Origin: Panopea generosa
Taxonomy: Eukaryota; Mollusca; Bivalvia; Adapedonta; Hiatellidae
Direction: 5' to 3'
Assembly (NCBI GenBank): GCA_029582155.1
Contig: CM055911.1
Location: 26,476,788 to 26,540,787, forward strand
DNA length: 64,000 nt
Shown: one piece after another, positions 39,435 to 52,512 of the stretch
How positions within the stretch are numbered: position 1 is the first letter of the stretch
Layout of the letters: every line of letters starts with the position of its first letter
The notes under the pieces: model-generated
Told to the model about the DNA's origin: nothing
The model's database searches: none
The model's input: the letters and a program-made list of their open reading frames with translations, nothing else
Position numbers and translations under genes: made by a program

Positions 39435-39871
39435 TTAATAATGCTAACCAAATAATCACAAAAACATAAAAACGTAAGTTTATATATACAGATTTTGTAT
39501 GGCATATATGTCAATACATTAGTACGTATAAAACAATGCATTTAGAAACATATACAGTTAAATAAAAAACACTTTTGTATATATACTTTGTTGAAATTGA
39601 ACTGTTATATTGCACAAATCAAAGTGCAAAAAACAGCCATGGCAACTAACGGAAGACACAGAAACACTATTCCGCCCATTTTTGTGTTATATACCACCCG
39701 TGCACTCATTCACAGCATATGTCTATGGCCGATAATGGACATGTCACTAAGAATCGAACTGTGCACGTTTAATGTTGCACACTATAACACACATTTTTTG
39801 TTATTGAGATAGTCAGTAATATAAAATGTGTGCATAACTGCATGCGTATTTCACACATAAGATTATGAAGC

Positions 39872-40209
39872 TTAGTTGCACGTGTTCCTTATCTTTGTCC
39901 GCGTGCACACTTTACACTTCACCTCACAGCACCAAATAAACGTACAACTGCACCGTTCCCGCACTGGATATGTCGCCGTCTTGTAACCCCTCCCACAGCA
40001 CATTAAGTCACAACCGTCAATGCCTATTGATGTGGCATTGCATTCGCGACCGGACGTTCCCGGGAACCCTAAACTATCGTCTTTTTCACAAAAAATGGGT
40101 GACTCCTCAAAATAAACTAAGTCTCTTTTATCTGGTCGTTTGTGATTAGGATTCGCCGGTTCTAGCTTCATTTTTTTCTTTTCACCTCTTCTTCCTCCAT
40201 TGTTATTCC
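39872..40209 (-). CDS. Wnt1: Wnt1 last coding exon: linker and C-terminal cysteine domain
   Basis: Acceptor TTTTATTCATGCAG (AG at 40210-40211) on the minus strand. Two bases complete a Gly, then [98 protein letters not shown] and [13 protein letters not shown] before the stop. The Asn/Gly then Arg/Lys-rich start sits where Drosophila Wingless carries its large insertion, so it is a variable surface linker. The protein ends in Asn rather than the Leu seen after the last Cys in many Wnts. An ATTAAA on the minus strand (39768-39773), about 100 bases past the stop, is a possible poly(A) signal. Confidence 0.96.
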
Positions 40210-43200
40210 CTGCATGAATAAAACGTTTAAATAAATCATTTTGAAAAAGAACAACATAAATTACAATTCAACGTTGATTTAAACAAAATCAAAACAATCA
40301 AACTTTTTTAACATTTTTTAATCGGACAAATGCTGCATTATTTAGTATTTATATGAATGCGTGTCGAACTTTCTACTTTGAACCAACATTACTTCGTCGT
40401 TAATTTTACCATGAATGCATACCCATGAACAGTCATTTTTGGGTTCTGTTACGTTTCAAGATAAAAAAAAACAAACAATGTGACCGAGATATTGCGATAA
40501 ATAAGTACGAATTTGGTTCTCGTTTCTACCGTAGCCATTCAATAAAACTGTAACAGACTCGGACAGACACAACGTATAGATCCATTAACTGACTTGAACA
40601 TTCGGATACAATAATTAACGTGCTGAATAATTAATTGATGACCAGGACATGTAGATTTAAACCGAATACATTTATAACATAATTAATGTATAAGAAATGA
40701 ACATCATTTGTTGAATATCCAGGAGCTATGCACTCGTACTTACATGCACTGATTAAAGTGAAACATACATGGGTTCAAAACTCACTTTACACGTGGTATA
40801 TGTAAGTTCATATCTCGTAAATTTTCAACACATTTAGTCCATTCCTTACCTAAATATGTACACAATGGAAGAGTTAATATACTGTAAATGCTTACAGTAC
40901 ACACTACGTTTGTATTTGTCAACACAGTTCACGTTGTTTCATCAACGATATAATATATATACGATGTCAATCGTGAGAATGATGACCACAAAATTAATGT
41001 TTCTGGATACGTTTATATTGTAGAAGTCAATGAAAGGGAGACAAATCAGTTTTAAAAGAAGAACATCTATAAACTGATACAGTGAATTCTACTGACGATT
41101 CGGATAATCAGGAAATGGAAAAAATTAGCAGGAACAGGGTGGTTGTAGGGCATATATAACTATAGCATTTATAAAATATTCACCCTAAAGACGATGACCT
41201 TGATATCCCAACTAGGTTATACGACGGGCTGTCAATAGGTTTTGTGCTAACACATTTCCAAGAAAGTATTGCACACTTGATTGAGGTATAAAACTTCAAC
41301 ACATTTCCCCTTCTGAGAAAATGCACTCAACTAACCGATTATCAACATCATTTAATGCCAATTTTATTGAAAACATGTTCCTGTTCAACAAACATCTTTT
41401 AACTGTACAGGCAGTTTATTATCATTACGAAATACATTTTCTGTCGTCAAGTTGTCATTGCTGCTGTGACGGAATACGTATATGAACTTTTTGCCACACC
41501 CATCGTATTAACCAAACCTTGCCCCCAGTGATTAACATCTGTTTTCAAACCAGACGAATCCTTGCGAGGCACGAGAGTTGACGATGATGATGAACCAAGA
41601 CAGTAGAACGGATCCCCAGCTCTACACGATATGGTCTGTCACATAGAAGAAAGACGTGATTGGTGATTGCTTCAGCGAATATTGAATGACGTCACTGTTT
41701 GTTAGTCGATGACATACTATGAATTCTGGGACAGGTATAAACTTGCCTGCTTTTTCAATGAGGTTTAATAAACTTGGTACAGGAGATATTAGGGACTGGA
41801 CCTTGCTATACAATGGGGATTTTGCGAACAGGAAAATAGTATTCTATAATGTTTACAGAAATGACCTTGAAAATCGATGGAATGAGTGCACTGACCTTGA
41901 GGGGATTGAGTTGAAAAATAAAACAACCACGTATTCAGTGCAAACTTGGAAAAGTATTAGGATCAAAACTTGGAAAAGTATTAGGATCAAAACTCGTTGA
42001 GACGCCATCGTATGCCAAGTCCAGTAAACGTGTTGACGGCATATTTTGGTTCTATTCACCTAATTCAACATCATAGCTTTTGTAAGAGTATTGCAATTTT
42101 ATAAAACTACTTAATTTAATCCAAATTGGATATGTTTATTCACCCTCCTCATTTGGGTCAATGTTAATTTTAAACATGTCTGTTTACCTAAATAATTCCA
42201 CGAAAAACATATCCACTGTAATAGCCCAGTTTATAAATAAATACTTAAATAACAATACATAATTACAAATGCCGATTTGGTTACACACATGGGTACATTT
42301 AGAACATTCAGGTTTACAGACACATCAACACATCAACATGTATAATAGATTACATATAGGACGTGTCAAATACAAATAGAGAACACATACACATGCGCAT
42401 AGATGGGTTTATCGCGCCAGCTGATAATAAGGATGCGATAACTGCAATACCGGCTAGCGTAGATGACGCAATGTAAATACATATATTATGCGACACATAT
42501 TTTGCAAAGCACCTTTTATAGCAAGCAAAAGCGGATTCACAAGCAGAAGATAATTATATACGCTTATATGAATGCATAATATATATGAATTCATCACGTA
42601 TATGAATGCATACCGTATTATGAATGCATAACGTATTATGAATGCATAACGTTGTATTATGAATGCATAACGTATTATGAATACATAACGAAATATATGG
42701 CATTAGAGACGATAAGAGTGTTATCAAAAGCTAAGCAATCTAAAATGGACGCAAACAAAGGAATTATATCAACATTGTCATTCCAGAAAAAAAAATACTA
42801 GTATGTCTGTACGAATATAACAATGTTTTAATTGTATAACAAAAGAAGTGCTAATGATGTTTCCATACCTAATTAATCTAATCTTTGATGGTAAATTGTT
42901 TATCAAAATCTACGTTCAAACGTGTTGGCTATGAATACGTTTTACGTAAATGTTCTTTTTTCTAAGGTTAAAATCGTTAATTGTTTTTCATTTCATTTTA
43001 CTAACTTATCGAATTATTTATATTTCCTATATAATGAATAGCTTTCTTTCAGCATAATTAAGCACTAATTAACAAGTAGTACTTACAGTACAATTTACCA
43101 AAAAAATGAATAAAACAAAATAGAAAAGTAAGATATGTTTGATTTATTTCTTAAATATTCACTGCTGCATTCTAGTGTTGTATTAAATTGGATACAAGAT

Positions 43201-46200
43201 GGAAGTATACACGTATGCTAAAAAAAAATATGTTTTTGTTCTTTAGTAGTTTTTTATGTTCAGTATCTACATTTTAAATATTGATAACGGACCCCTACTG
43301 AAGCATCTTCAATAGTGGAATTCATATACAACACCCAACATCTACAAAGGAAATCTACGTACTCTTAATGACCATTTGAATTCAAAAAATAAAACAGTAA
43401 ATATGAACACTTTTAACTTGTCACATTTTTATGAATGTGATATTGGAAAATGATAACTCTATTTTTTTTTTATCTTTTGCACATTTTTGAAAGAATTTTG
43501 AAAATATCAACTTTTAATTGAGATTTTTTTTTTGCATGGTGAAACATTTATTTTTTATGTCTAAAATGCTTGATAGTGTTTGCATTGTAAACAGAATGTT
43601 TCAATAATTCCATTTCAATTTCATCATCATCATCATATTCTTCCACTCTTGCTATATTTTCAATTCAGTAACATTCTTTAAACAAAATGCGTCCATGCTT
43701 AAATATATATTTATGCATGTTTGAAATCTATAAATATTTACTTATCTAGATAAATGCTGTTGAAACCGGAACTAGTTTCAATCATTAATATCTAAACAGC
43801 TTATGTAATAAAATACGATTTCAAGCTTTTATTACCTTTGATAAGGAAGTAAAGAAACTAATATTAAAGTATGAATTATTGACATTTTTATGTGCCTTAG
43901 AAAAACTGACGAGATTGGTTGATAATGTAATTGAAACGTGAAAAACAGCAAACATAGTTAAAATATTTCTGTTTTATTTATTTGTTTAGAAATGGCCAAT
44001 GAGCTCAAGGTGAACACTAATGACAATACCAACCTTCGGGATCATTGCTCCCGTCGTTACCTACAAAGTGAACAAAAGTATTAAATGATATTAATGATAA
44101 AACCGTAACTAGTTCGTATTATACATGATGTGGTATTCAGTTGTTAATGATAAAAATGTAACTAGTTCTTATCATATGATACATATGTTGATATATATGT
44201 GGTATTAATGATAAAAATGTAACTAGTTCGTATTAAACATATGTTGATATTTATGTGGTATTAATGATAAAAATGCTACTAATTCGTATTATACATATGT
44301 TGATATTTATGTGGTATTTATGATAAAAATGTAACAAGTTCGTATTATACAGATGTTGATATTTATGTAGTATTTATGATAAAAATGTAACAAGTTCGTA
44401 TTATACAGATGTTGATATTTATGTAGTATTTATGATAAAAATGTAACAAGCTCGTATTATACAGATGTTGATATTTATGTAGTATTTATGATAAAAATGT
44501 AACAAGCTCGTATTATACAGATGTTGATATTTATGTAGTATTTATGATAAAAATGTAACAAGCTCGTATTATACAGATGTTGATATTTATGTAGTATTTA
44601 TGATAAAAATGCTACTAGTTCGTATTATACAGATGTTGATATTTATGTAGTATTTATGATAAAAATGCTACTAGTTCGTATTATACAGATGTTGATATTT
44701 ATGTAGTATTTATGATAAAAATGTTACTAGTTCGTATTATACAGATGTTGATATTTATGTAGTATTTATGATAAAAATGTAACAAGTTCGTATTATACAG
44801 ATGTTGATATTTATGTAGTATTTATGATAAAAATGCTACTAGTTTGTATTATACAGATGTTGATATTTATGTAGTATCTATGATAAAAATGCTACTAGCT
44901 CGTATTATACAGATGTTGATATTTATGTAGTATTTATGATAAAAATGTAACAAGTTCGTATTATACAGATGTTGACATTTATGTAGTATTTATGATAAAA
45001 ATGTAACAAGCTCGTATTATACAGATGTTGATATTTATGCAGTATTTATGATAAAAATGTAACAAGCTCGTATTATACAGATGTTGATATTTATGTAGTA
45101 TTTATGATAAAAATGCTACTAGTTCGTATTATACAGATGTTGATATTTATGTAGTATTTATGATAAAAATGTAACAAGCTCGTATTATACAGATGTTGAT
45201 ATTTATGTAGTATTTATGATAAAAATGCTACTAGTTCGTATTATACAGATGTTGATATTTATGTAGTATTTATGATAAAAATGTTACTAGTTCGTATTAT
45301 ACAGATGTTGATATTTATGTAGTATTTATGATAAAAATGTAACAAGTTCGTATTATACAGATGTTGATATTTATGTAGTATTTATGATAAAAATGCTACT
45401 AGTTTGTATTATACAGATGTTGATATTTATGTAGTATCTATGATAAAAATGCTACTAGCTCGTATTATACAGATGTTGATATTTATGTAGTATTTATGAT
45501 AAAAATGTAACAAGTTCGTATTATACAGATGTTGACATTTATGTAGTATTTATGATAAAAATGTAACAAGCTCGTATTATACAGATGTTGATATTTATGC
45601 AGTATTTATGATAAAAATGTAACAAGCTCGTATTATACAGATGTTGATATTTATGTAGTATTTATGATAAAAATGCTACTAGTTCGTATTATACAGATGT
45701 TGATATTTATGTAGTATTTATGATAAAAATGTAACAAGCTCGTATTATACAGATGTTGATATTTATGTGGTATTAATGATGAAAAAGTAACTAGTTGGCA
45801 TGGTACATTATGTTGATGATAACATGCTGTCAATGATAAAAACGTAACAAGTTTTTAATACATAGTTCGCATTCTACATATGTTAATAGTTATTTGGTAT
45901 TACTGATAAAATATAACTAGTTCTTATTACATATGTTGATACTTTCGTGGTATTAATGAAACAACTGTAAGTAATTATCAATACATTTGTTGGTAATAAT
46001 GAGATATTAATGATGACGATGTAATGAGTTCGAATTCTACATATGTTGATATGTATGTGTTATTAATGATAAACATGTAAGTAGTTCTAATTGCATATGT
46101 TGATATTATGTGGTATTAATTATAAACACATGAGTAGTTCTAATTACATATATTGATATGTATATGGTATTAATGATAAACATGTAAGTAGTTCTAATTA

Positions 46201-49200
46201 CATTTGTTGATATTATGTGATATCAATGATAAACATGTAAGTAGTTCTTATTACATTTGTTGATATTATGTGGTATTAATTATAAACATATGAGTAGTTC
46301 TAATTACATATGTTGATATGTATATGGTATTTATGATAAACATGTAAGTAGTTCTTATTTCATTTGTTGATATTATGTGGTATTAATTATAAACATATGC
46401 GTAGTTCTAATTACATATGTTGATATTATATGGTATCAATGATAAACATGTAAGTAGTTCTAATTGCATTTGTTGATATTATGTGGTATTAACGACAAAC
46501 ATGTAAGTAGTTCTTACTTAATACATATGTTGATGTTATGTGGTATTAATGATACAGATTGATACACACGTAACTAGTTCGTATTATACATATGTATATA
46601 TACATATTTATCTTATGTTCGTGTACTCGGTTTATCTTTTTATTTCGAACAAAGGAATTATTGATGGAACATTGATACCAGGTTGTGTAAATGTAGTTAT
46701 AATGAAGGTCTATGCTGAGTATTTTTTGGCTTAAGCTTTTGCGTTGAGTATGAAAGGTGTGCATATATTGCTTTGGCACCATTTTTGCGCCTTTTAATGC
46801 AGTTGTGTACGTAACATTCAACACAATAATGGTTACTTTTTTATGTGTTGAGTAAGAACACATATTGTATCTTAAAGTAAACGCTGTATTTCTGTAAATA
46901 AATGACGCATTACATTTTCTCACATGCAGTCTTTGGCCGAGCTGGGCTCAACCTCAAAATCATAACTGTGATAGATAGTAAACTGAAGAACGTTCTCTCG
47001 TTTGGGTCCGTTACATGGCAATGTGATTTGGTCACGTTTATTGGTCAGTTGCTTCAAAAAAATGTGAAAGACTGCTCTTAAATAGTTGTGAATTGTTGGA
47101 CATATATAGAATTTTCTGCTGTTTGATTGAGTTCTAACATACCTGATTTGGGAGATATCGGGGATTGATAAAGACTATATAGATATATTATGTAGCTTTT
47201 AAAATCCTCTATCTAATGTTTATGAAACTTATATTTTCAAATTAATAAAAGAGCAAGGCAAGTTCATCTGCTCATATATTTTACGATACATATAAAGACA
47301 TTAAGCAAATCGCTACCTGATTTAGTTGTAATCTTGCTTCGTCAGTATTGTATCTAGTTTACCGTTTATCTAGTTTACCGTGTATCTAGTTGACCGTTTA
47401 TCTAGTATGTAGGTTTTTGTAACCTGCCTTTGTACAAGGCAAAACACATGCTAATGATTTGTCAATCAATAAATTATTCAACTCTGAATTAGACTCATCA
47501 AGACGATTACGTCATTTGTGTAACTAACTGGATCTAGTCTAGACGGTGTCTTCGAGATACGCATCCGCGTCGTTAATAATAAATGGACAATGTCTAGAGC
47601 GTCATGTGCTAGATGCTTTGCCGTCTGCGGTCACGGTCTCAGTGTCGATGTTCAATGTCGAGTTTTGTTTTATCGCTGTATCATGTATCGTGGAGCGCGT
47701 CGTCTGCGTCTGTATCGACATCAGTTATTACTTCTTGATGTGAAGTTAATATAATATTACTTAAATGTTTTGCCGAGAGACAAATTTAAATTGTAGTGGA
47801 ATCGCAGACAGTGTGATTGTATACAATCAACAAAAAAAAAACGGTTTCTGTAAATAATGAATATGCCAGGATGTGATGTTATTATGGCATTAAATCAGAT
47901 GCATGTTATTGTACATTTTAGATCATCTTGATTGCATTCCATATTTATGGCAGTAACAAATGAAACATCTAAATTAGTTTGCTTATCGATTGGCGGAATA
48001 GAAGCTCTTAAAGAACTCTACTATTACCACAAATGTTTCGATTAAGGTGTGTTTTTTTTTAATATGATATCTGCTAAATATATTGATACTTTGTTTGATG
48101 TTTTAAAGGTCTAATAAAGGATCAATCTGTGTTTCAGTAGGTAAAAGAAATACATTTCAAAACGCAATTACTCCAAAATGAAATGAATAATGAGCATATT
48201 AAATGCTTAAGATGGAAAATAATTCACATAACCTATGAATACATTATAGAAATGCCAACTTTTGTGAGTATTCAAGAACTGTTAAACATTTGTATGAAGT
48301 CAAAACAGATTTCTTTTAATATTTTGACACAAATTAATCAAGCAGGCTCATGTTCCGTGTATATAATTACATGGTTATTTCGTCAGAACAATAAAGTTAT
48401 GGTGTTACATGCTAAAAATAGATTTCTGTTTTGTTAAAAAGACAATTAAAATAATTATGAAAATGAACTGTTTAACGTGAAACAACGTATCACGAGTTCA
48501 TTTCTAAGCATATCAATACACGCCATTATATAGACAATACACATCGAAGAGCACGTAAACATAACATTTTAAAAATACATACGCATACAATATTCTATTC
48601 AAAGCGTTGTCGCAATAGATGCGCAGATGTAGCACTGCGCATTCCTACTGTTCTTAATTAGATATTGCTATGGATTAATTCTAGTATACACTGAATATAC
48701 ATACATGTATTCTAGCACATCAACACCTTAAAATATATATCTGTTTATATATTTAAGTCTATCTAATGCTATATATATATATACATTAACATGCGGCGCC
48801 CGCATACGCATGTGTATGGACACAAAATGCATTTTATTCCTAAATGCATGATAAATAGCTTATTATTTTCAAAAAAATGAAGGTACAACCTTTAATTTTG
48901 TATGTACACGTATGCAAACATTTCTCAAGCAAGACTTCAGGAACACAACCACCTTTCGAGGATTGGATACAGGTTAATGAAGATACAAAATATGTTTAAG
49001 ACCCAGTATATTGATACTTTGATATTAAACACAGTTCTTATACGGAAACCCATTATTTATATTTGATATGATCGTTTACCATTTCACCCAATGAGATCTT
49101 ATTTGAAATTTAGACATTAACAACGAGAGTCAAATGATGTAAGCAACAATAAAGCAAATGGTGTAATTGGTGTTTGTTGACATCCAATATGTAATAGTTC

Positions 49201-52200
49201 AAACTGCTCAATATTAGAAATCGAAATTTAAACTCTAAGGAATAATCAATTAAGAATCAGTTATGTAATATTCCATTCCGAACTGACGTTTAAAGTCGCT
49301 TTACAGCTGGGTCAGTTGTCGGTGCTTACCTGGAAGAACTCTTGACGCGCCGTCGAAACGATCTTTTAAAATATCGCCGACTTGTCGGAAAAGTGGGAGA
49401 CGCATCCAGCATGTTTTTATCGTGCAACTTCCCGACATGCCATGGCACTTGCAATCTCGTTGCATTTCACGTTTCACGTGCTGTAACAATAGAGTTAATG
49501 TTCAAATGTAAACAATAACGTTGATGACATTAAACAGTTAATAGTAACATTGGTTTGTGTGTTGATATACAGTTTAAGTTAGCAATGACACTATTTTTAA
49601 CGCACATTTATAAGTTATAATGTTTTTCTTTAAGTATATTACGATAAAATGTTATGAATAGAATAAAAAAATATATTTTTAACCTATCCACAACATACTG
49701 CTACATGTATTACAGCTAACAACAATTACCTAAATACATTTATTTTAACAATTATTTATTTAAGTTACATTATAACTAAATATTCTGTATTTCTTAGTTT
49801 TTTTTGTTTCTGTTTATTTTGCAATTAAATACCTATACTACGTAATATTTTATGTAAATAAATAATTGGACAAAGTTGTTCATGAATCGATTTAATAAAA
49901 TCAATTGATGTGATGTTCCTTATAATGTTTTCAATCTTATAATGCAAATAAAGTTTATTTTAAATAGTTTTGAATTCTTGTTTAAACTGACATACGATAA
50001 TGGCAATAGGTCATACTCGCACAAAACCATTTTTACGAATATGGAATGTCATAAACAACCCATATGGAAAAAGTAAATGTCCAAAATGTTATTGTATCAC
50101 TTTTTATGAAATAAGTGTCAACTAGTTTTGAAAAACTACAAATTGATATTTGATATTAATATATTTTCCTTAAAATTTTAAAAATGTGTGAGAAGTGGGA
50201 AAAAATGTAAAACTACAAATTGTTATTTTACTTGGAGTTTTGAAAATGTGTGAGAAAAGAAAATGTTATCTTACAAATTGATATTTTCCTTGGAATTTTG
50301 AAAATGTATAAGAAAAGAAAACGTAAAACTACAAATTGATATTTTCCTTGGAATTTTGAAATGTGTGAGAAAAAAAACCGTAAAACTACAAACTGATATT
50401 TTCCTTGGAATTGTTGATTTGATCCTCCGTCACTACTGTGTGTAGTTTCCTTGAACAAAGACTCTATTTGAATATGTTTACTACTGGTTCTACCCAGGAA
50501 GACTTCGATCGTGATAGGTATAAATTGTAATAACGTGTTTCTACTATTAAAATTTAAAGTTTAAAGCAAACAAGAATGTATAACAAACTGACAGAATTCA
50601 GTCACATTAAGTCACGTTCCTTTCAAAAATATAAACACAACTAGTGTTTTATAGTGTAGCTTTAAAATTATTATTTTTAATGATGAAAAAAGTCAAACCT
50701 GTCTTAAGAAGCCATTCGATGAAAAGAGCAAGAATGACCCCTTAAGGCAGGTGGCTGCTTAATATAGATTTATTTTAGCATAATATTTTAAGACTTAAAC
50801 TAAAAACATGGTAAATAGAAAAAGTGGCTGTTTAAGACAAGTAGAAGTGGTTGCTTTATACAGGTGACCACTAACACATATTTGACTGTATATAATTTTC
50901 AAAAATAATGTAAAGTTAAAACGTAACAAAAAACTACCGCGATTTCCTTTAATGTGAACGACTTTTTTTTAATATTTCAGTTTTCGCCAGCCTCCTTAAT
51001 TTCAAACACCTGTTTCATTGCATGACTGATAAAGGAATTCCCATAATCCCTTGTACCGCTGTGCGTGAAAGTTAGTGAATCAGTCTGATGACATTTCTCG
51101 ATGGGTGTAAAAGTGTAACGTCATAGAGAAGAAGTCGTAAAACAGTTATTAAAGCCGGAAAGACAGGCATTTAGTACTTAAACGGTTTCACCCATGGCCT
51201 CGGCCATTGTGAAGACACGTCGTTAAAACTTCGTTTCGTGATGAAGTTATTTCTCACTTGTATGCGATACCACCAGGGGTACAAGTCGATTTTATAGGGT
51301 TGAGTTTTTTTATGTGATGTCGTTATTTCAATAATATTGTGCATGTTTTAATGATGCAATATTCTCTAAGTGTGGTGTATTTTATCAGTAAATAAATATA
51401 TTTTATTGTTTAGTTGTTTACAGTTTACCGTAAAACCTCCGTTTATTCGAAATTGATAATAGTTCAAAAAACTTAATTCGAGCTTTGCATGTGTTCCTTG
51501 TTCCCATCACAGTTTACATATATCCCTCTCCCTTTTCAAAGAAAATCATATTTATGGGGAAAAAAAGATATATTTGATTTACGGGGGTCATGAAATAAAT
51601 TGAGCTACCTTGCATGATGGTAAAGATCTAACTAAGACATTGGCGCAATAAAATAAATTTAACTGTTTTATGGAGAAAAAAAGTAGCATAAATTATGGTA
51701 CTGAAAAAAAGAAGTTAATATGTGAAATTCTAAATAGGTGAATGCATTATGGGAGTTGATGAAATGAAATCGTATTACACGAAAGAAAATAGTTCTATCT
51801 ATAAGCGTTGATTGGTATATTAATGGACAATGGCAGGTAAGGGTGCGATTGTCTAATAAACATGAAATAATTCGAATCAAATTGCTTTATCATAAGTGAA
51901 GATAAAAGTATTCAAAATGATCATTTTTTAATAGAAAGTATAATAAATACAACACTGCATTATTATGTAGGGAAATATTTCCCTGTAGTTACATCAATAT
52001 GATTATCTCTATTTTTTTTTTTTATACGAAGGCACTTATATACTTTTCTTATCTCTCCTTAACATTTAAATAAAATACTTCCAATTTGCTTCTCATATTA
52101 AAAGAAATGAAAGCACATGAAGAAAACAATGTGTGTATATGTAAAAAAATATAATTTACAATTGTTAAATGCTAAAAAGTATTAGAATTGAAAGTTATGA

Positions 52201-52512
52201 CAGTTGTGTTTTAGGATAAAATTATTTTTCCAAAGAAACTGCTTACCCGTCTGCCGGCTTCGTTATTATGCAAGTTCATCATATATCTGAAATCTCGACC
52301 CTTTTCTGCTACATCAACAAACTTTCGTGAAAACTTCTTTCCGAAGTTAGCATTGTCACTACACCCGCCCCACTCCCAGTCAACGCCATCTGATTGACGT
52401 AGATTATAATTGCACGTGCACGTGTATATACTCCCGTCTGCGCATGCTCGTGCCACAGAATGCGCAATCGCAGCACTAGTTACTGCATATATAAAAGCTG
52501 CTTCCCTGCAGC
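39872..52512 (-). CDS. Wnt1: Wnt1 (wingless) ligand gene, three 3' coding exons; 5' exons not in window
   Basis: Secreted Wnt ligand, orthologue of Drosophila wingless. Joining 52512-52247, 49480-49330 and 40209-39872 on the minus strand gives about 250 residues in one frame to a stop at 39872-39874. Wnt1-type features are [73 protein letters not shown] with the acylated Ser (49433-49435), RDRF-like [47 protein letters not shown] and FIWCCEVKC. The exon set opens in phase 1 after a Gly codon, as in the G-C-R-E-T-A-F border of Wnt1 genes, so upstream exons with the signal peptide and W-N-C block must exist. I scanned the minus strand of 52513-64000 for W-N-C codons and saw none in a Wnt context. 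Human WNT1 is 370 residues, so roughly the first third is absent. Confidence 0.95.
41640..41830 (+). repeat. Dispersed repeat F, plus copy, in the last Wnt1 intron
   Basis: Shares an ordered set of blocks with 18390-18545 (reverse): AATATTGAATGACGTCACTG, TATGAATTCTGGGA, GTTTAATAAACTTGGTACAG and ATATTAGGGACTGG. A short frame in both copies contains I-R-D-W, which may be chance. Family unknown. Confidence 0.6.
41942..41995. repeat. 24-bp direct repeat, two units
   Basis: ACTTGGAAAAGTATTAGGAT plus CAAA occurs twice in tandem without change. Confidence 0.9.
42575..42690. repeat. ~18-bp tandem repeat (TATGAATGCATAACGTAT)
   Basis: Five or six units with small length differences; ATGCAT and TATGAATGCATA make it partly palindromic. 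Confidence 0.85.
44060..46560. repeat. Wnt1: 56-bp minisatellite, ~30 tight units plus a decayed tail, in a Wnt1 intron
   Basis: Unit GATATTTATGTAGTATTTAT, then GATAAAAATGTAACAAGCTC, then GTATTATACAGATGTT. The core (44280-45780) is almost uniform, with variants TAACAAG, CTACTAG and TTACTAG. The variant order, including single-unit markers GTTGACATTT (44971 and 45531) and TATGCAGTATT, repeats after exactly 560 bp, i.e. ten units. From about 45780 the units decay to 57-58 bp forms with GTAAGTAGTTCTAATTACAT. It has no sequence similarity to the other 56-bp array. Confidence 0.97.
47345..47405. repeat. 17-bp tandem repeat (TATCTAGTTTACCGTT)
   Basis: Four units with one or two changes each. Confidence 0.85.
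49330..49480 (-). CDS. Wnt1: Wnt1 coding exon: [12 protein letters not shown] to DGASRVLP
   Basis: Acceptor TTGTTACAG (AG at 49481-49482) and donor GTAAGC (GT at 49328-49329). Fifty codons plus one base: [50 protein letters not shown], then G of a split Gly. It carries the thumb hairpin with the lipid-accepting serine. The phase-1 border after DGASRVLP is not present in human WNT1, whose last exon runs through this point, so this intron differs from the vertebrate gene. Confidence 0.95.
50150..50420. repeat. Wnt1: ~60-bp tandem repeat, about four units
   Basis: Units contain AAAACTACAAATTGATATTT, TCCTTGGAATTTTGAAAATG and TGTGAGAAAAGAAAA. It lies in a Wnt1 intron. Confidence 0.9.
50465..50545 (+). 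mobile_element. 3' fragment of SINE-like family D
   Basis: ACTGGTTCTACCCAGGAAGA, CTTCGATCGTGATAGG and TTGTAATAACGTGTT match the end of the longer copy at 52870-53070. Confidence 0.6.
50691..50890. mobile_element. MITE family E, copy 1
   Basis: Ends AGTCAAACCTGTCTTAAG and, in reverse, TACAGTCAAATATG. Inside are GGCTGTTTAAGACAAG and TGGTTGCTTTATACAGGTGA, also seen at 56446 and 58297. About 200 bp without coding capacity. Confidence 0.75.
52247..52512 (-). CDS. Wnt1: Wnt1 coding exon: [10 protein letters not shown] to HNNEAGRR
   Basis: On the minus strand a T-rich tract ending TTTTCAG (52513-52514 is the AG) precedes the exon, and the donor GTAAGC follows at 52246. Two bases complete a Gly codon, then 88 whole codons: [77 protein letters not shown] and [11 protein letters not shown]. 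It ends in phase 0 at the conserved NNEAGR border. The extra Cys at the start of the exon is typical of Wnt1 rather than Wnt6. Confidence 0.95.

Larger units (their letters stand above)
26661..39871. other. Convergent Wnt6/Wnt1 intergenic region, 13.2 kb, with both 3' ends
   Basis: Lies between the two stop codons, so both 3' untranslated regions are here. The first ATTAAA on the + strand after Wnt6 is at 27072-27077 and an AATAAA is at 27572-27577; either could end Wnt6. Contents: MITE-like element (28158-28301) and its relative near 32770, ~38-bp array (28940-30380), 22-bp array (33500-33965), four SINE copies (34290, 35615, 38500, 39248), a duplicated segment (35056-35405) and a 45-bp array (36325-36505). 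No gene was recognised. Confidence 0.75.
40210..49329 (-). other. Wnt1: Wnt1 last intron, 9.1 kb
   Basis: Phase-1 intron between the RVLP exon and the final exon. It contains a dispersed repeat (about 41640-41830), an 18-bp array (42575-42690), a second 56-bp minisatellite (44060-46560) and a 17-bp array (47345-47405). The segment 47520-47720 is noticeably richer in G and C than its surroundings and has an open frame, but I recognise no protein in it. Confidence 0.85.
49481..52246 (-). other. Wnt1: Wnt1 intron, 2.8 kb
   Basis: Phase-0 intron at the conserved NNEAGR border, GTAAGC to TTACAG on the minus strand. It holds a ~60-bp tandem repeat (50150-50420), a SINE 3' fragment (about 50465-50545) and a MITE-like element (50691-50890). 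The rest is AT-rich with no coding signal. Confidence 0.85.
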
